Shown here: positions 34,669 through 43,071 of the stretch, in pieces
Layout of the letters: each line of letters starts with the position of its first letter
Numbering within the stretch: position 1 is the stretch's first letter
Source of the DNA: Paracoccus kondratievae
Lineage (GTDB): Bacteria; Pseudomonadota; Alphaproteobacteria; Rhodobacterales; Rhodobacteraceae
NCBI RefSeq assembly: GCF_009301415.1
Contig: NZ_CP045072.1
Location: 1,975,001 to 2,039,000 of the forward strand
Direction: 5' to 3'
DNA length: 64,000 nucleotides
Notes under the pieces: generated by a model
Databases searched by the model: none
Seen by the model: the letters and a program-made list of their open reading frames with translations, nothing else
Told to the model about the DNA's origin: nothing
Program-made: the position numbers and the translations under genes

Positions 34669-35334
34669 ATGTTCAACTATACCTTCCAATGGAAGCAAGC
34701 ATTCGCCAGGCTTCCTCAGATGCTGGATGGCGCCGCCGTCACCATGCAGATCGCGATCCTGTCGATGGTGCTGGGCATCCTGCTTGCGATCACCCTGACA
34801 ATGTTCCGCCTGTCAGGCAGTCGCATCCTGTCCGCCATCGCCAGAACCTGGGTCGAGGTTGCGCGTAACACGCCCGCCCTGTTCCAGATCTATATGATGC
34901 ATTTCGGGCTGGGCAGCTTTGGCCTGCACCTAAGCCCGTTCCTGTCGATCCTGCTGGGCATCACCTTCAACAACGCCGGCTATCTGGCCGAAAACTTCCG
35001 CGGCGCATTAAAAGCGATCCCCGAAACCCAGACCCGCGCCGCCCGGTCGCTTGGGTTCGGGGCGGCAGGCGCCTTTGGCTATGTCGTGCTGCCTCAGATG
35101 CTGCGCATCGCATTCCTGCCGATGACGAACCAGATGGTCTGGGCGATCCTGATGACCTCGCTGGGGGTGACGGTCGGGATGAACGCTGACCTTTACGGCG
35201 TCGTGCAGGATCTGAACGCGCTGACCTTCCGCACATTCGAGCTGTTCGCGCTGGCCGCCGTGATCTTTTACCTGATCACCAAGATTATCACCATCGGCGC
35301 ACGGCTGATCGCCGCACGGCTGTTCCGGTATTGA
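34669..35334 (+). CDS. Polar amino acid ABC transporter permease 1
   Basis: A 221-residue HisM-type inner-membrane permease with about five helices. The conserved EAA-type loop is recognisable in FRGALKAIPETQTRAARSLG. ATG at 34669 starts MFNYTFQWKQAF, typical for the family. Works as a heterodimer with the next gene product. Confidence 0.9.
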   Translation: MFNYTFQWKQAFARLPQMLDGAAVTMQIAILSMVLGILLAITLTMFRLSGSRILSAIARTWVEVARNTPALFQIYMMHFGLGSFGLHLSPFLSILLGITFNNAGYLAENFRGALKAIPETQTRAARSLGFGAAGAFGYVVLPQMLRIAFLPMTNQMVWAILMTSLGVTVGMNADLYGVVQDLNALTFRTFELFALAAVIFYLITKIITIGARLIAARLFRY

Positions 35335-35344
35335 GGGCCCTTCG

Positions 35345-35998
35345 ATGTTCGATACCGCTCTGACAACCGCCGATTTCATCTTTCTGGCCAAGGGCGCCGG
35401 GATGACCATCGTGGTTACCGCGATCTCGGTCCTTATCGGAACCGTGCTGGGGGTGATCTTTGGCGTCCTGCGTTATCAGCTGGGACCGATCTGGGCCGCG
35501 CCGCTGATCTTTGTTCTGGATATCTGCCGCTCAATCCCGCTGCTGATCCAGCTGGTACTGACCAATGCCTTTTTGGGCACGATCCTGAGGCTGAACCTTT
35601 CTGGCTTTACCGTCGCCTGCATCGTGCTGTCGATGTACACCGCCGCCTATTGCGCCGAGATCGTGCGCGGAGGCATCGAGGCCGTGCCCGCAACAACCCG
35701 CCGCGCGGCGCGCTCGCTTGGCATGACCTGGGGCCAGGACATGCGCGAGATCGTGTTGCCCCTGGCTACGCGCATCGCTTTGCCGTCCTGGATCGGGCTG
35801 GCGCTTGGGGTCATGAAGGACTCGGCCCTGGTCTATGTCGTGCAGGTGACCGAGCTTTTGAAGTCCACCCAGATCCTGATCACACGGCTGCAAGAACCGA
35901 TGCTTTTGCTGCTGATCTGCGGCGCCTTCTACTTTGTCATTTCGTTCCCGCTGGCGCGGTTCGGCGGCTATCTGGAAAAACGGTGGTCCAATGATTGA
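35345..35998 (+). CDS. Polar amino acid ABC transporter permease 2
   Basis: A 217-residue second permease of the pair. The EAA loop is VRGGIEAVPATTRRAARSLG, and the CRSIPLLIQL stretch is typical of this family. About five membrane helices. Its stop overlaps the ATPase start (ATGATTGA, 35991-35998). Confidence 0.9.
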   Translation: MFDTALTTADFIFLAKGAGMTIVVTAISVLIGTVLGVIFGVLRYQLGPIWAAPLIFVLDICRSIPLLIQLVLTNAFLGTILRLNLSGFTVACIVLSMYTAAYCAEIVRGGIEAVPATTRRAARSLGMTWGQDMREIVLPLATRIALPSWIGLALGVMKDSALVYVVQVTELLKSTQILITRLQEPMLLLLICGAFYFVISFPLARFGGYLEKRWSND

Positions 35999-36716
35999 GA
36001 TCGAACATGTCCGCAAGTCCTTTGGCCAGCTCGAGGTCCTGAAGGGCATCGACCTGACTGTGGAAAAGGGCGAGGTGGTCACGATCATCGGTGGCTCGGG
36101 GTCCGGCAAATCGACGCTTCTGACCTGCATCAACGGGCTTGAGCCGATTGATTCCGGCCGCATCCTTATCGACGGGACCGAGGTTCACGCGAAATCCACC
36201 GACCTTAACAAGCTGCGGCGCAAGGTGGGAATCGTCTTTCAGCAATGGAACGCCTTTCCCCATCTGACCGTGCTCGACAATGTCACGCTGGCGCCGCGCA
36301 AAGTGCTGGGCATGTCCCGCGCCGAAGCCGAAGAAATCGCCGAACGCCAGCTGACCCATGTGGGTCTGGGCGACAAGCTGAAGACCTTTCCGGGCCGGCT
36401 GTCGGGCGGCCAGCAACAGCGTATGGCGATTGCCCGCGCACTGGCCATGTCGCCCGAATACATGCTGTTTGACGAGGTGACCTCGGCGCTCGACCCGCAA
36501 CTGGTGGGCGAGGTTCTGGATACGCTCAAGATGCTGGCACAAGAGGGCATGACCATGATCTGCGTCACCCACGAGATGAGCTTTGCGCGCGATGTCTCAA
36601 ACCGCGTGGCCTTCTTTCATCAGGGCGTCATGGCCGAGATAGGCTCGCCTGAACAGATCTTTGGCGATCCCCAGAACCCCGAAACCCGCAAATTCCTGTC
36701 GAGCACGCGGCAATGA
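35991..36716 (+). CDS. Polar amino acid ABC transporter ATPase
   Basis: A 241-residue cytoplasmic ATPase of the GlnQ/HisP type. Walker A GGSGSGKST, signature LSGGQQQR, Walker B YMLFDEVTSALD and the switch His in CVTHEMSFARDV are all intact. ATG at 35991 overlaps the permease stop; its own stop overlaps the dehydrogenase start at 36713 (ATGA), so transport and catabolism are translationally linked. Confidence 0.94.
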   Translation: MIEIEHVRKSFGQLEVLKGIDLTVEKGEVVTIIGGSGSGKSTLLTCINGLEPIDSGRILIDGTEVHAKSTDLNKLRRKVGIVFQQWNAFPHLTVLDNVTLAPRKVLGMSRAEAEEIAERQLTHVGLGDKLKTFPGRLSGGQQQRMAIARALAMSPEYMLFDEVTSALDPQLVGEVLDTLKMLAQEGMTMICVTHEMSFARDVSNRVAFFHQGVMAEIGSPEQIFGDPQNPETRKFLSSTRQ

Positions 36717-37933
36717 CGGATCGGGTCATCGTCATCGGCGCCGGGGTTGTCGGCCTCTCGGTCGCTTTGGCTGCGCAAGAGCGCGGGTTGGCGGTGCAGG
36801 TGATCGACCGCGAGGGCCCGGCAGCAGGTGCATCGACCGGGAACGCCGGGGCGTTTGCCTTTACTGACATCTTTCCGCTTGCCTCGCCCCGGATCATGCG
36901 GCAGGCGCCGAAATGGCTGCTTGATCCCTTGGGGCCGCTGACCGTGCCGCCAGCCTATGCGCTGCGCATCGCGCCATGGATGTTCCGGTTCTGGCGGGCC
37001 TGTGCGCCGTCACGGGTCCGTGCCTCGACCATCGCCCAGACGGCGCTGATGGATCTGTCCAAGGCCGCGCTGATACCGGCGCTGACCCGTGACGGGCTGA
37101 CGCATATGCTGCATCAGGACGGGCAATTGCAGGTCTATGAGGGGCAGGCAGAGTTTGACGCCTCTCTGCCCGGATGGGAGGCGCGGGCGGAACACGGGAT
37201 CGCCTTTCGCCACCTCAAGGGCGACGAGATCGCCGAGATCCAGCCGGGACTTGCGCCGCGCTTTACCCATGCGACCTTTACGCCGGGCTGGTATTCGATC
37301 GCCGATCCGCGCGACTACACGCTGGCTTTGGCCGAGCGGTTCCGCGCCAACGGTGGCGACATCACCATCGCCGAGGCGACAGGGCTGGCCGATGATGGTG
37401 TCATCACCTCGAACGGCAAGCTTGCTGGCCGGGTCGTCGTGGCAGCCGGAGCGTTCTCTCATCTGCTGACGCGCACGCTGGGTCACCGCATCCCGCTGGA
37501 AACCGAGCGCGGCTATAACACCACCCTGCCAGCCGATGCCTTTGACCTGCGCTGTCAGGTAACTTTCGGCGGGCACGGATTTGTCGTCTCAAGACTGACC
37601 TCGGGGATCAGGGTCGGCGGCGCGGTCGAACTGGGCGGGCTGAAACTGCCGCCGAATTTCAAACGCGCCGAGGCAATGCTGAAAAAAGCCAGGACTTTCC
37701 TGCCCGGTCTCAGGACCGTGGGCGGGCAGCAATGGATGGGGTTCCGCCCCTCTTTGCCCGACAGCCTGCCCGCTATCGGCCCCCTGCCCGGTCATCCAAA
37801 CATCATCTGCGCCTTCGGGCACGGCCATCTGGGCCTGACCCAATCGGCCGGGACCGCGCAGATCGTTGCCGATCTGCTGACCGGCACAGACCCCGCTATC
37901 AATCTGGCGCCGTTTTCTCCGGCGCGCTTCTGA
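36713..37933 (+). CDS. FAD-dependent D-amino-acid dehydrogenase, probable D-hydroxyproline dehydrogenase
   Basis: A 406-residue DadA-like flavoprotein. The FAD-binding dinucleotide fold is at the N-terminus (VIVIGAGVVGLSVALAAQER, then GASTGNAGAFAF), and the C-terminal GHGHLGLTQSAGTA closes the FAD site. It should oxidise cis-4-hydroxy-D-proline, made by the adjacent epimerase, to 1-pyrroline-4-hydroxy-2-carboxylate. This is the single-subunit type; some bacteria use a multi-subunit form. Start overlaps the ATPase stop by ATGA, and the epimerase gene starts 8 nt downstream. Confidence 0.87.
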   Translation: MTDRVIVIGAGVVGLSVALAAQERGLAVQVIDREGPAAGASTGNAGAFAFTDIFPLASPRIMRQAPKWLLDPLGPLTVPPAYALRIAPWMFRFWRACAPSRVRASTIAQTALMDLSKAALIPALTRDGLTHMLHQDGQLQVYEGQAEFDASLPGWEARAEHGIAFRHLKGDEIAEIQPGLAPRFTHATFTPGWYSIADPRDYTLALAERFRANGGDITIAEATGLADDGVITSNGKLAGRVVVAAGAFSHLLTRTLGHRIPLETERGYNTTLPADAFDLRCQVTFGGHGFVVSRLTSGIRVGGAVELGGLKLPPNFKRAEAMLKKARTFLPGLRTVGGQQWMGFRPSLPDSLPAIGPLPGHPNIICAFGHGHLGLTQSAGTAQIVADLLTGTDPAINLAPFSPARF

Positions 37934-37940
37934 GGCAAGC

Positions 37941-38945
37941 ATGACGCAATACGTATTTCCCTGCATTGACGGCCATACCTGTGGCAACCCAGTCCGACTT
38001 GTCGCAGGCGGAGCCCCTCGGCTGGAAGGGGCGAACATGCTGGAAAAGCGGGCGCATTTCCTGCGCGAATTCGACTGGATCCGCACCGGCCTGATGTTCG
38101 AGCCGCGCGGCCATGACATGATGTCGGGCGCGATCCTTTATCCGCCGACGCGTCCGGACTGCGATGTCGCCGTGCTGTATATCGAAACCTCGGGCTGCCT
38201 GCCCATGTGCGGCCACGGCACCATCGGCACGATCACCATGGGGATCGAAAACGGGCTGATCGTCCCGCGCACGCCCGGCCGCCTGTCGATCGAGGCCCCG
38301 GCAGGCAAGGTCGATATCGAATACCGTGAGGAAGGCCGCTATGTCGAAGAGGTCCGGCTGACCAATGTCCCAAGCTTTCTTTACGCCGAAGGCCTGACCG
38401 CCGAGGTCGAGGGTCTGGGCGAAATCGTCGTGGACGTGGCCTATGGCGGCAATTTCTACGCCATCGTCGAGCCGCAAAAGAATTTCCGCGACATGGCCGA
38501 TTATACCGCGGGCGAGCTTATCGGCTGGTCCCCCAAGCTGCGCGCGGCCTTGAACGCAAAATACGAATTCGTCCATCCCGAACTGTCAGAAATCCGCGGG
38601 CTAAGCCATATCCAATGGACCGGTGCCCCGACGGTTTCAGGCGCCCATGCCCGCAATGCCGTCTTTTACGGCGACAAGGCCATCGACCGCAGCCCCTGCG
38701 GCACCGGCACCTCGGCACGGATGGCGCAGCTTGCCGCCAAGGGCAAGCTGAAGGTCGGCGATGAATTCTGGCATGAATCAATCATCGGTTCGATCTTCAA
38801 GGGCCGGGTCGAGGGCGCGGCAACTGTCGCCGATCGCGACGCGATCATCCCCTCGATCGCCGGCTGGGCACGGCAGACCGGGCTGAACACAATCTATATC
38901 GACGCCGAGCGCGATCCTTTCGCCCACGGGTTTGTCGTGAAGTAA
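37941..38945 (+). CDS. 4-hydroxyproline 2-epimerase (proline racemase family)
   Basis: A 334-residue cofactor-independent epimerase that converts trans-4-hydroxy-L-proline to cis-4-hydroxy-D-proline. Both catalytic cysteines are present: Cys90 in LPMCGHGTIG and Cys253 in RSPCGTGTSARMA. The Cys/Cys pair is that of proline racemases and 4-hydroxyproline epimerases; the locus favours the latter. It starts 8 nt after the dehydrogenase and is followed by a 210-nt gap. Confidence 0.9.
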   Translation: MTQYVFPCIDGHTCGNPVRLVAGGAPRLEGANMLEKRAHFLREFDWIRTGLMFEPRGHDMMSGAILYPPTRPDCDVAVLYIETSGCLPMCGHGTIGTITMGIENGLIVPRTPGRLSIEAPAGKVDIEYREEGRYVEEVRLTNVPSFLYAEGLTAEVEGLGEIVVDVAYGGNFYAIVEPQKNFRDMADYTAGELIGWSPKLRAALNAKYEFVHPELSEIRGLSHIQWTGAPTVSGAHARNAVFYGDKAIDRSPCGTGTSARMAQLAAKGKLKVGDEFWHESIIGSIFKGRVEGAATVADRDAIIPSIAGWARQTGLNTIYIDAERDPFAHGFVVK

Positions 38946-38999
38946 CCAGACGCCAAAACGGCGCAAATCACGCGCTGAGGCCCAAAAACGACCAGCCAC

Positions 39000-39020
39000 G
39001 TCCCGGCACCCCGCCGGGAC
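39000..39020. promoter_or_regulatory. Stem-loop in the gap between the two proline-racemase-family genes
   Basis: Perfect stem GTCCCGGC / GCCGGGAC with loop ACCCC, 55 nt after the epimerase stop. No T-run follows, so it is more likely an mRNA stability or processing element that sets different levels for the two paralogues. Nothing else was found in the 38946-39155 gap. Confidence 0.5.
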
Positions 39021-39155
39021 GAATGACAGGACATGGTACCGGCCGCCCGGGGTGGGTCCTGAAACAGGAAACCGCCCCGAGGGCCGATTTATTGCGGGCC
39101 GGTCCCATGCCGCAGCCTCAAGCGAACCGAACCCATCGAGCTGAAAGGAAAACCC

Positions 39156-40196
39156 ATGCGTTCACGTCTTTCGATCAATGTGGTCGGCTGCCATGCCGAA
39201 GGCGAGATCGGCGATGTCATCGTCGGCGGGGTTCTGCCCCCGGCCGGCAACACGATGATGGAGCGGATGATCGCCATGGAGCGCGACCACGACCACATCC
39301 GCCAGCTTTTGATCTGCGAGCCACGCGGCTCGGTCGCGCGGCATGTGAACCTGATCGTGCCGCCCATCACGCCGGGCTGCGCCGCCGGGGCGATCATCAT
39401 GGAGCCGACCGAGTATGTCCCGATGTCAGGCTCGAACACGATCTGCGTCGCAACCGTCCTGTTGGAAACCGGCATGGTGCCGATGCAAGAACCGATCACC
39501 CGGTTTAAGCTGGACATGCCCGGAGGCGTGATCGAGGTCACCGCCGAATGCCGCGACGGCAAATGCCGCTCGATCACCTTCCGCAACGCCCCCGCCTTTG
39601 CCGCCGTGCTGGATGGCGCGCTTGAGATCGAAGGGCATGGCACGATCCCGCTTGATATCGCCTATGGCGGCATGTTCTTTGGCATCGTCGATGCGCAGGC
39701 GCTTGGCTTTCATATCCGCCCTGACGAGGCCCGCGATCTGGCCATTCTGGGCGAAAAGATCCGCAAAGCCGCGCGGGAACAGTTCGACGTGTCCCACCCC
39801 GAGTTTCCGAATGTGCGCGGCGTCTCGATCGTCCAGTTTGCCATGCCATTTCAGGGCAGCGGAGCAGTAACCCGCAACACCTGTATCGTCGCGCCGGGAC
39901 GTTCGGACCGCTCACCCACGGGCACCGGCACTTCGGCGCGGATGGCGGTTTTGCAGGCGCGTGGCCTGATGGGTGTGGGCGATGTGCTGATCCATGAATC
40001 GATCATCGGGTCACGCTTTATCGGCAAGATCCTTGAGGTCGGGGATCGCGGCGGCGTGAGGACGATCATCCCGCAGATCACCGGCCGTGCATGGATCACC
40101 GGCCAGCATACCTATTACGTCGACCCCGAGGACCCGTGGCAATCGGGCTATATGCTTTCGGACACCTGGGGCGTCACTCCGACGCTGAAGCAATAG
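39156..40196 (+). CDS. Proline-racemase-family protein with Ser/Thr in place of both catalytic Cys
   Basis: A 346-residue paralogue of the epimerase. The positions that hold Cys90 and Cys253 there are Ser91 (VPMSGSNT) and Thr255 (RSPTGTGTSARMA) here. In the family as I know it, Cys/Thr marks trans-3-hydroxy-L-proline dehydratases. The Thr therefore suggests dehydration chemistry giving 1-pyrroline-2-carboxylate, but the first residue being Ser is unusual. The start ATG follows GAAAGGAAAA. The next gene is a second hydroxyproline dehydratase-type enzyme. Activity on another hydroxyproline isomer is possible. Confidence 0.8.
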   Translation: MRSRLSINVVGCHAEGEIGDVIVGGVLPPAGNTMMERMIAMERDHDHIRQLLICEPRGSVARHVNLIVPPITPGCAAGAIIMEPTEYVPMSGSNTICVATVLLETGMVPMQEPITRFKLDMPGGVIEVTAECRDGKCRSITFRNAPAFAAVLDGALEIEGHGTIPLDIAYGGMFFGIVDAQALGFHIRPDEARDLAILGEKIRKAAREQFDVSHPEFPNVRGVSIVQFAMPFQGSGAVTRNTCIVAPGRSDRSPTGTGTSARMAVLQARGLMGVGDVLIHESIIGSRFIGKILEVGDRGGVRTIIPQITGRAWITGQHTYYVDPEDPWQSGYMLSDTWGVTPTLKQ

Positions 40197-40202
40197 GGGG
40201 CC

Positions 40203-41894
40203 ATGATCATGACCGCGCTCAGCATTCTGCCAGGCGTCGCGGCCGGGCCTATCCTGTTCTCGGACGAGCCGCTCAGCTTCTGGGGCGGGGTTGACCCGGC
40301 AACCGGTAAGATCATCGACGTCCATCACCCCCTGCATGGGCAAAGCGTGACCGGTCAGGTGCTGATGATGCCCTCGACCCGTGGTTCATGCACCGGCTCG
40401 GGGGTGCTGCTTGATCTGGTCCTTTCAGGCCGGGGTCCGGCAGCGCTGATCTTTGCCGAGCCCGAGGACGTCGTGACGCTTGGCGCACTGATCGCCGCCG
40501 AGATGTTTGGCAAAGAGCTGCCGGTCCTGCGCCTGCCGCGCGCATTGTTCGATGCGCTTGGGCAGGAAACCCTGGCCCGGATCGGCCATGACGCGATCAC
40601 CGCAGGCACACTGTCGGTACCGGTCCAGCCACCCGCCACGGCATCGCTGGAACTGACCGGTCAGGACCGTGCCTTCCTGCAGGGACAGCATGGAACGGCG
40701 ACGGCGCAGGCCATGCGGATCATCTGCGCCATGGCCGCCCAGCAGGGGGCGGCGGGGCTGGTCGATGTCACGCAAGGCCATATCGACGGCTGCATCTATG
40801 CCAGCCCGGCGAACCTGACCTTTGCCGAGCGTATGGTCGACATGGATGCGCGGGTAATCATCCCGACGACGATGAATGCGATTTCGGTCGATCGTGAGAA
40901 CTGGCGTCAGCAAGGCGTGCCGCCCAGCCTTGGCGGACCGGCACAGCGGCTGGCGGATGCCTATGTGAAAATGGGCTGCCAGCCCAGCTTTACTTGCTCC
41001 CCCTACCTGCTGGATAGCGCGCCGACACAGGGAGAGGCCATCGCGTGGGCGGAATCCAATGCAGTCGTCTATGCCAATACGGTGCTTGGCGCGCGCACAG
41101 CCAAACATCCGGACTTTCTGGACCTGTGCATTGCCATGACGGGTCGGGCCCCCCTGTCCGGCCCTTATCTGGATCAGAACCGCAAGGCCCGCCGCATCAT
41201 CGAGGTTGAACTGCCCCCCGGCGCGGACGATGCCTTTTGGCCGCTGATCGGCTATCTGGCGGGCAAGGCGTCGCCGGACCGCATCCCGTTACTGCGCGGC
41301 CTGTCACCGGCAAAGCCGGGAACGGATGAGCTGAAGGCGCTCTGCGCCGCCTTTGGCACCACATCCGCTGCACCCATGCTGCATGTCGAGGGCGTGACGC
41401 CCGAAGCAGAGCAGATCGCAGATGACGCCGACCACGACCGGATCACCGCCGCGATGATGGCCTCGGGCTGGCGACAGTTGAACGAGGGTCCGGACAAGAT
41501 CGACCTTGTCGCCCTTGGCAGCCCCCATGCGTCGTCAGGTGAATGCCGGGCTTTGGCGGACGGGCTTGCCTCGCGCCGGGTTGCTGTGCCGACCATCCTG
41601 ACCACCGGCCGGGCCATTATCGCACAGGCCCGGGCCGAGGGAGTTTTGCAAAGGCTCGAAGAAAGCGGCGTGACGGTTCTGCCCGATCTGTGCTGGTGCT
41701 CGATCTCGGAACCGGTGTTTCCGCCCCGGACTCATGCGGTGATGACGAACTCAGGGAAATACGCCCATTACGGGCCGGGGCTTTCGGGGCGGGCGGTGCG
41801 CTTTGGCAATCTGGCACAATGCATAGATGCCGCGCTGACCGGGACGGCACCCAAGGCGCTGCCGGATTGGCTGGCCAAGGCAGAGAGCGGCTGA
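40203..41894 (+). CDS. Aconitase X, fused form; probable cis-3-hydroxy-L-proline dehydratase
   Basis: A 563-residue fusion. The N-terminal ~130 residues are the AcnX swivel domain ([20 protein letters not shown]). The rest is the AcnX catalytic domain with [34 protein letters not shown] and a late DLCWCSIS. Cysteines in these segments are candidate iron-sulfur ligands. Fused aconitase X enzymes characterised in hydroxyproline gene clusters dehydrate cis-3-hydroxy-L-proline to 1-pyrroline-2-carboxylate, which the reductase at 30975 would convert to proline. Archaeal two-subunit relatives act on mevalonate phosphate instead. Starts 6 nt after the previous gene. Confidence 0.88.
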   Translation: MIMTALSILPGVAAGPILFSDEPLSFWGGVDPATGKIIDVHHPLHGQSVTGQVLMMPSTRGSCTGSGVLLDLVLSGRGPAALIFAEPEDVVTLGALIAAEMFGKELPVLRLPRALFDALGQETLARIGHDAITAGTLSVPVQPPATASLELTGQDRAFLQGQHGTATAQAMRIICAMAAQQGAAGLVDVTQGHIDGCIYASPANLTFAERMVDMDARVIIPTTMNAISVDRENWRQQGVPPSLGGPAQRLADAYVKMGCQPSFTCSPYLLDSAPTQGEAIAWAESNAVVYANTVLGARTAKHPDFLDLCIAMTGRAPLSGPYLDQNRKARRIIEVELPPGADDAFWPLIGYLAGKASPDRIPLLRGLSPAKPGTDELKALCAAFGTTSAAPMLHVEGVTPEAEQIADDADHDRITAAMMASGWRQLNEGPDKIDLVALGSPHASSGECRALADGLASRRVAVPTILTTGRAIIAQARAEGVLQRLEESGVTVLPDLCWCSISEPVFPPRTHAVMTNSGKYAHYGPGLSGRAVRFGNLAQCIDAALTGTAPKALPDWLAKAESG

Positions 41895-41904
41895 TCCGAA
41901 CCAT

Positions 41905-41933
41905 CCCCGGTGGGCAGGTCCTGCCGGGGTTTC
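41905..41933. terminator. Terminator between aconitase X and the AraC regulator
   Basis: The outer stem CCCCGG / CCGGGG encloses a shorter CAGG / CCTG stem and is followed by TTTC. It lies between two convergent genes (stops at 41894 and 41942) and probably serves the rightward hydroxyproline operon. Confidence 0.65.
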
Positions 41934-41941
41934 GGGACAGG

Positions 41942-42898
41942 CTAACTGTCCTCATCCTCTGCCAGACGCGAGATCGTGCGGATGCGCGAGATATTGCGAT
42001 AATCACGGGGGGTCATGCCGGTCTCTTTCAGAAAGATCCGGTTGAAGTTCGACAGGTTCGAAAACCCCGCCTCGAAACAGACGTCGATGATGCGCATCGT
42101 CGTTTCGGCCAGCAGGCTGCGCGCACGGGAAATACGGATGGCGCGTTGATATGAAGAAAAGGTCATCCCCGTCAGTGCCTTAAAGCTGCGCGACAGGGTC
42201 GAGGGCTTTGCTCCGACCATCTCGGCCGCCTCATACATGGTTACCGAGGGGGCCAGTTGCAGAACCTGAATGGCATTGTTGACGTTGGAATGCCGTCCGC
42301 TGGCCAATGCCGCGTAGGATGAGACGAACCCCGGGCTGGCAAGCAGGCGATAATCCTGCGCCGCTGCGAAACGCTCAAGGATCTCGACGAAAATACCAAG
42401 CCCCCGCGCCCGTTGGGCCTGAGACAGCGACACGATCAGCGCGCCGATCTCAGCCGCCTCAGAGCCCATGATCTCGATACCGCGCCCGGACAGCGGCAAC
42501 AGGGTCTGAAGGCTGCGCAGCTCGGCCAGCGGGACCCCGCCTGCCATAAGAGCCGCCGCGTCGAATTGCAGGACATAGTCGCGGCCCGGCGCATGCAGGC
42601 CGGGCGAGACCCAGTTATGCGGCAGGTTGCTGCCGCATAGGGACAGATGGCCGGGCTCGAAACTGCCGATATAGTCGCCGACATAGGCATAGCCGCGCGC
42701 CTCGGGGATGAAATGGATCTCCCATTCGGGGTGGTAGTTCCAGGTGCACAGCGGATGGGGATAATCGTCGCGGCGGATCAGATAGGACCGATCCTCGGGG
42801 ATTGTGATGCTTTCACGCATCGCCGCTGTCACCCGCATGGGCCGGGGCAGGCTGGCAGATGCCCGGGAAACATCGTCGTCCGGCCATGCGTCCTGCAT
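41942..42898 (-). CDS. AraC-family transcriptional regulator
   Basis: Regulator of about 318 residues with an N-terminal cupin-type sensor domain (CTWNYHPEWEIHFIPEARGY) and two C-terminal HTH motifs (TMYEAAEMVGAKPSTLSRSF and IIDVCFEAGFSNLSNFNRIF). The start is uncertain: in-frame ATGs lie at 42931, 42898 and 42838; none has a clear ribosome binding site and I took the middle one. It diverges from a carbohydrate ABC transporter operon and is likely its activator. The palindrome at 42977-42992 lies in the shared control region. Confidence 0.88.
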   Translation of the reverse strand: MQDAWPDDDVSRASASLPRPMRVTAAMRESITIPEDRSYLIRRDDYPHPLCTWNYHPEWEIHFIPEARGYAYVGDYIGSFEPGHLSLCGSNLPHNWVSPGLHAPGRDYVLQFDAAALMAGGVPLAELRSLQTLLPLSGRGIEIMGSEAAEIGALIVSLSQAQRARGLGIFVEILERFAAAQDYRLLASPGFVSSYAALASGRHSNVNNAIQVLQLAPSVTMYEAAEMVGAKPSTLSRSFKALTGMTFSSYQRAIRISRARSLLAETTMRIIDVCFEAGFSNLSNFNRIFLKETGMTPRDYRNISRIRTISRLAEDEDS

Positions 42899-42976
42899 CG
42901 TCACAGGATCACAATCTGACTGTTTCTGCATCCGCACGGCCCGCAATCCCCCGGTTTTGACATTAAAGTATCGGTT

Positions 42977-42992
42977 TTGCGCAAGAGCGCAA
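42977..42992. promoter_or_regulatory. Inverted repeat TTGCGC-N4-GCGCAA in the AraC/transporter control region
   Basis: A perfect 6-bp inverted repeat with spacer AAGA lies between the AraC regulator and the divergent transporter operon. Its position, about 80 bp ahead of the binding-protein start, suits an operator. AraC-type proteins usually prefer direct repeats, so another regulator is possible. Confidence 0.4.
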
Positions 42993-43071
42993 CTAGTGAA
43001 CCGTCCCCATCTATGCCAGCTTCAGGCGCAGTTTGGGGAAAAGATCCCCTTGCATCCGGGAGGATATCACC

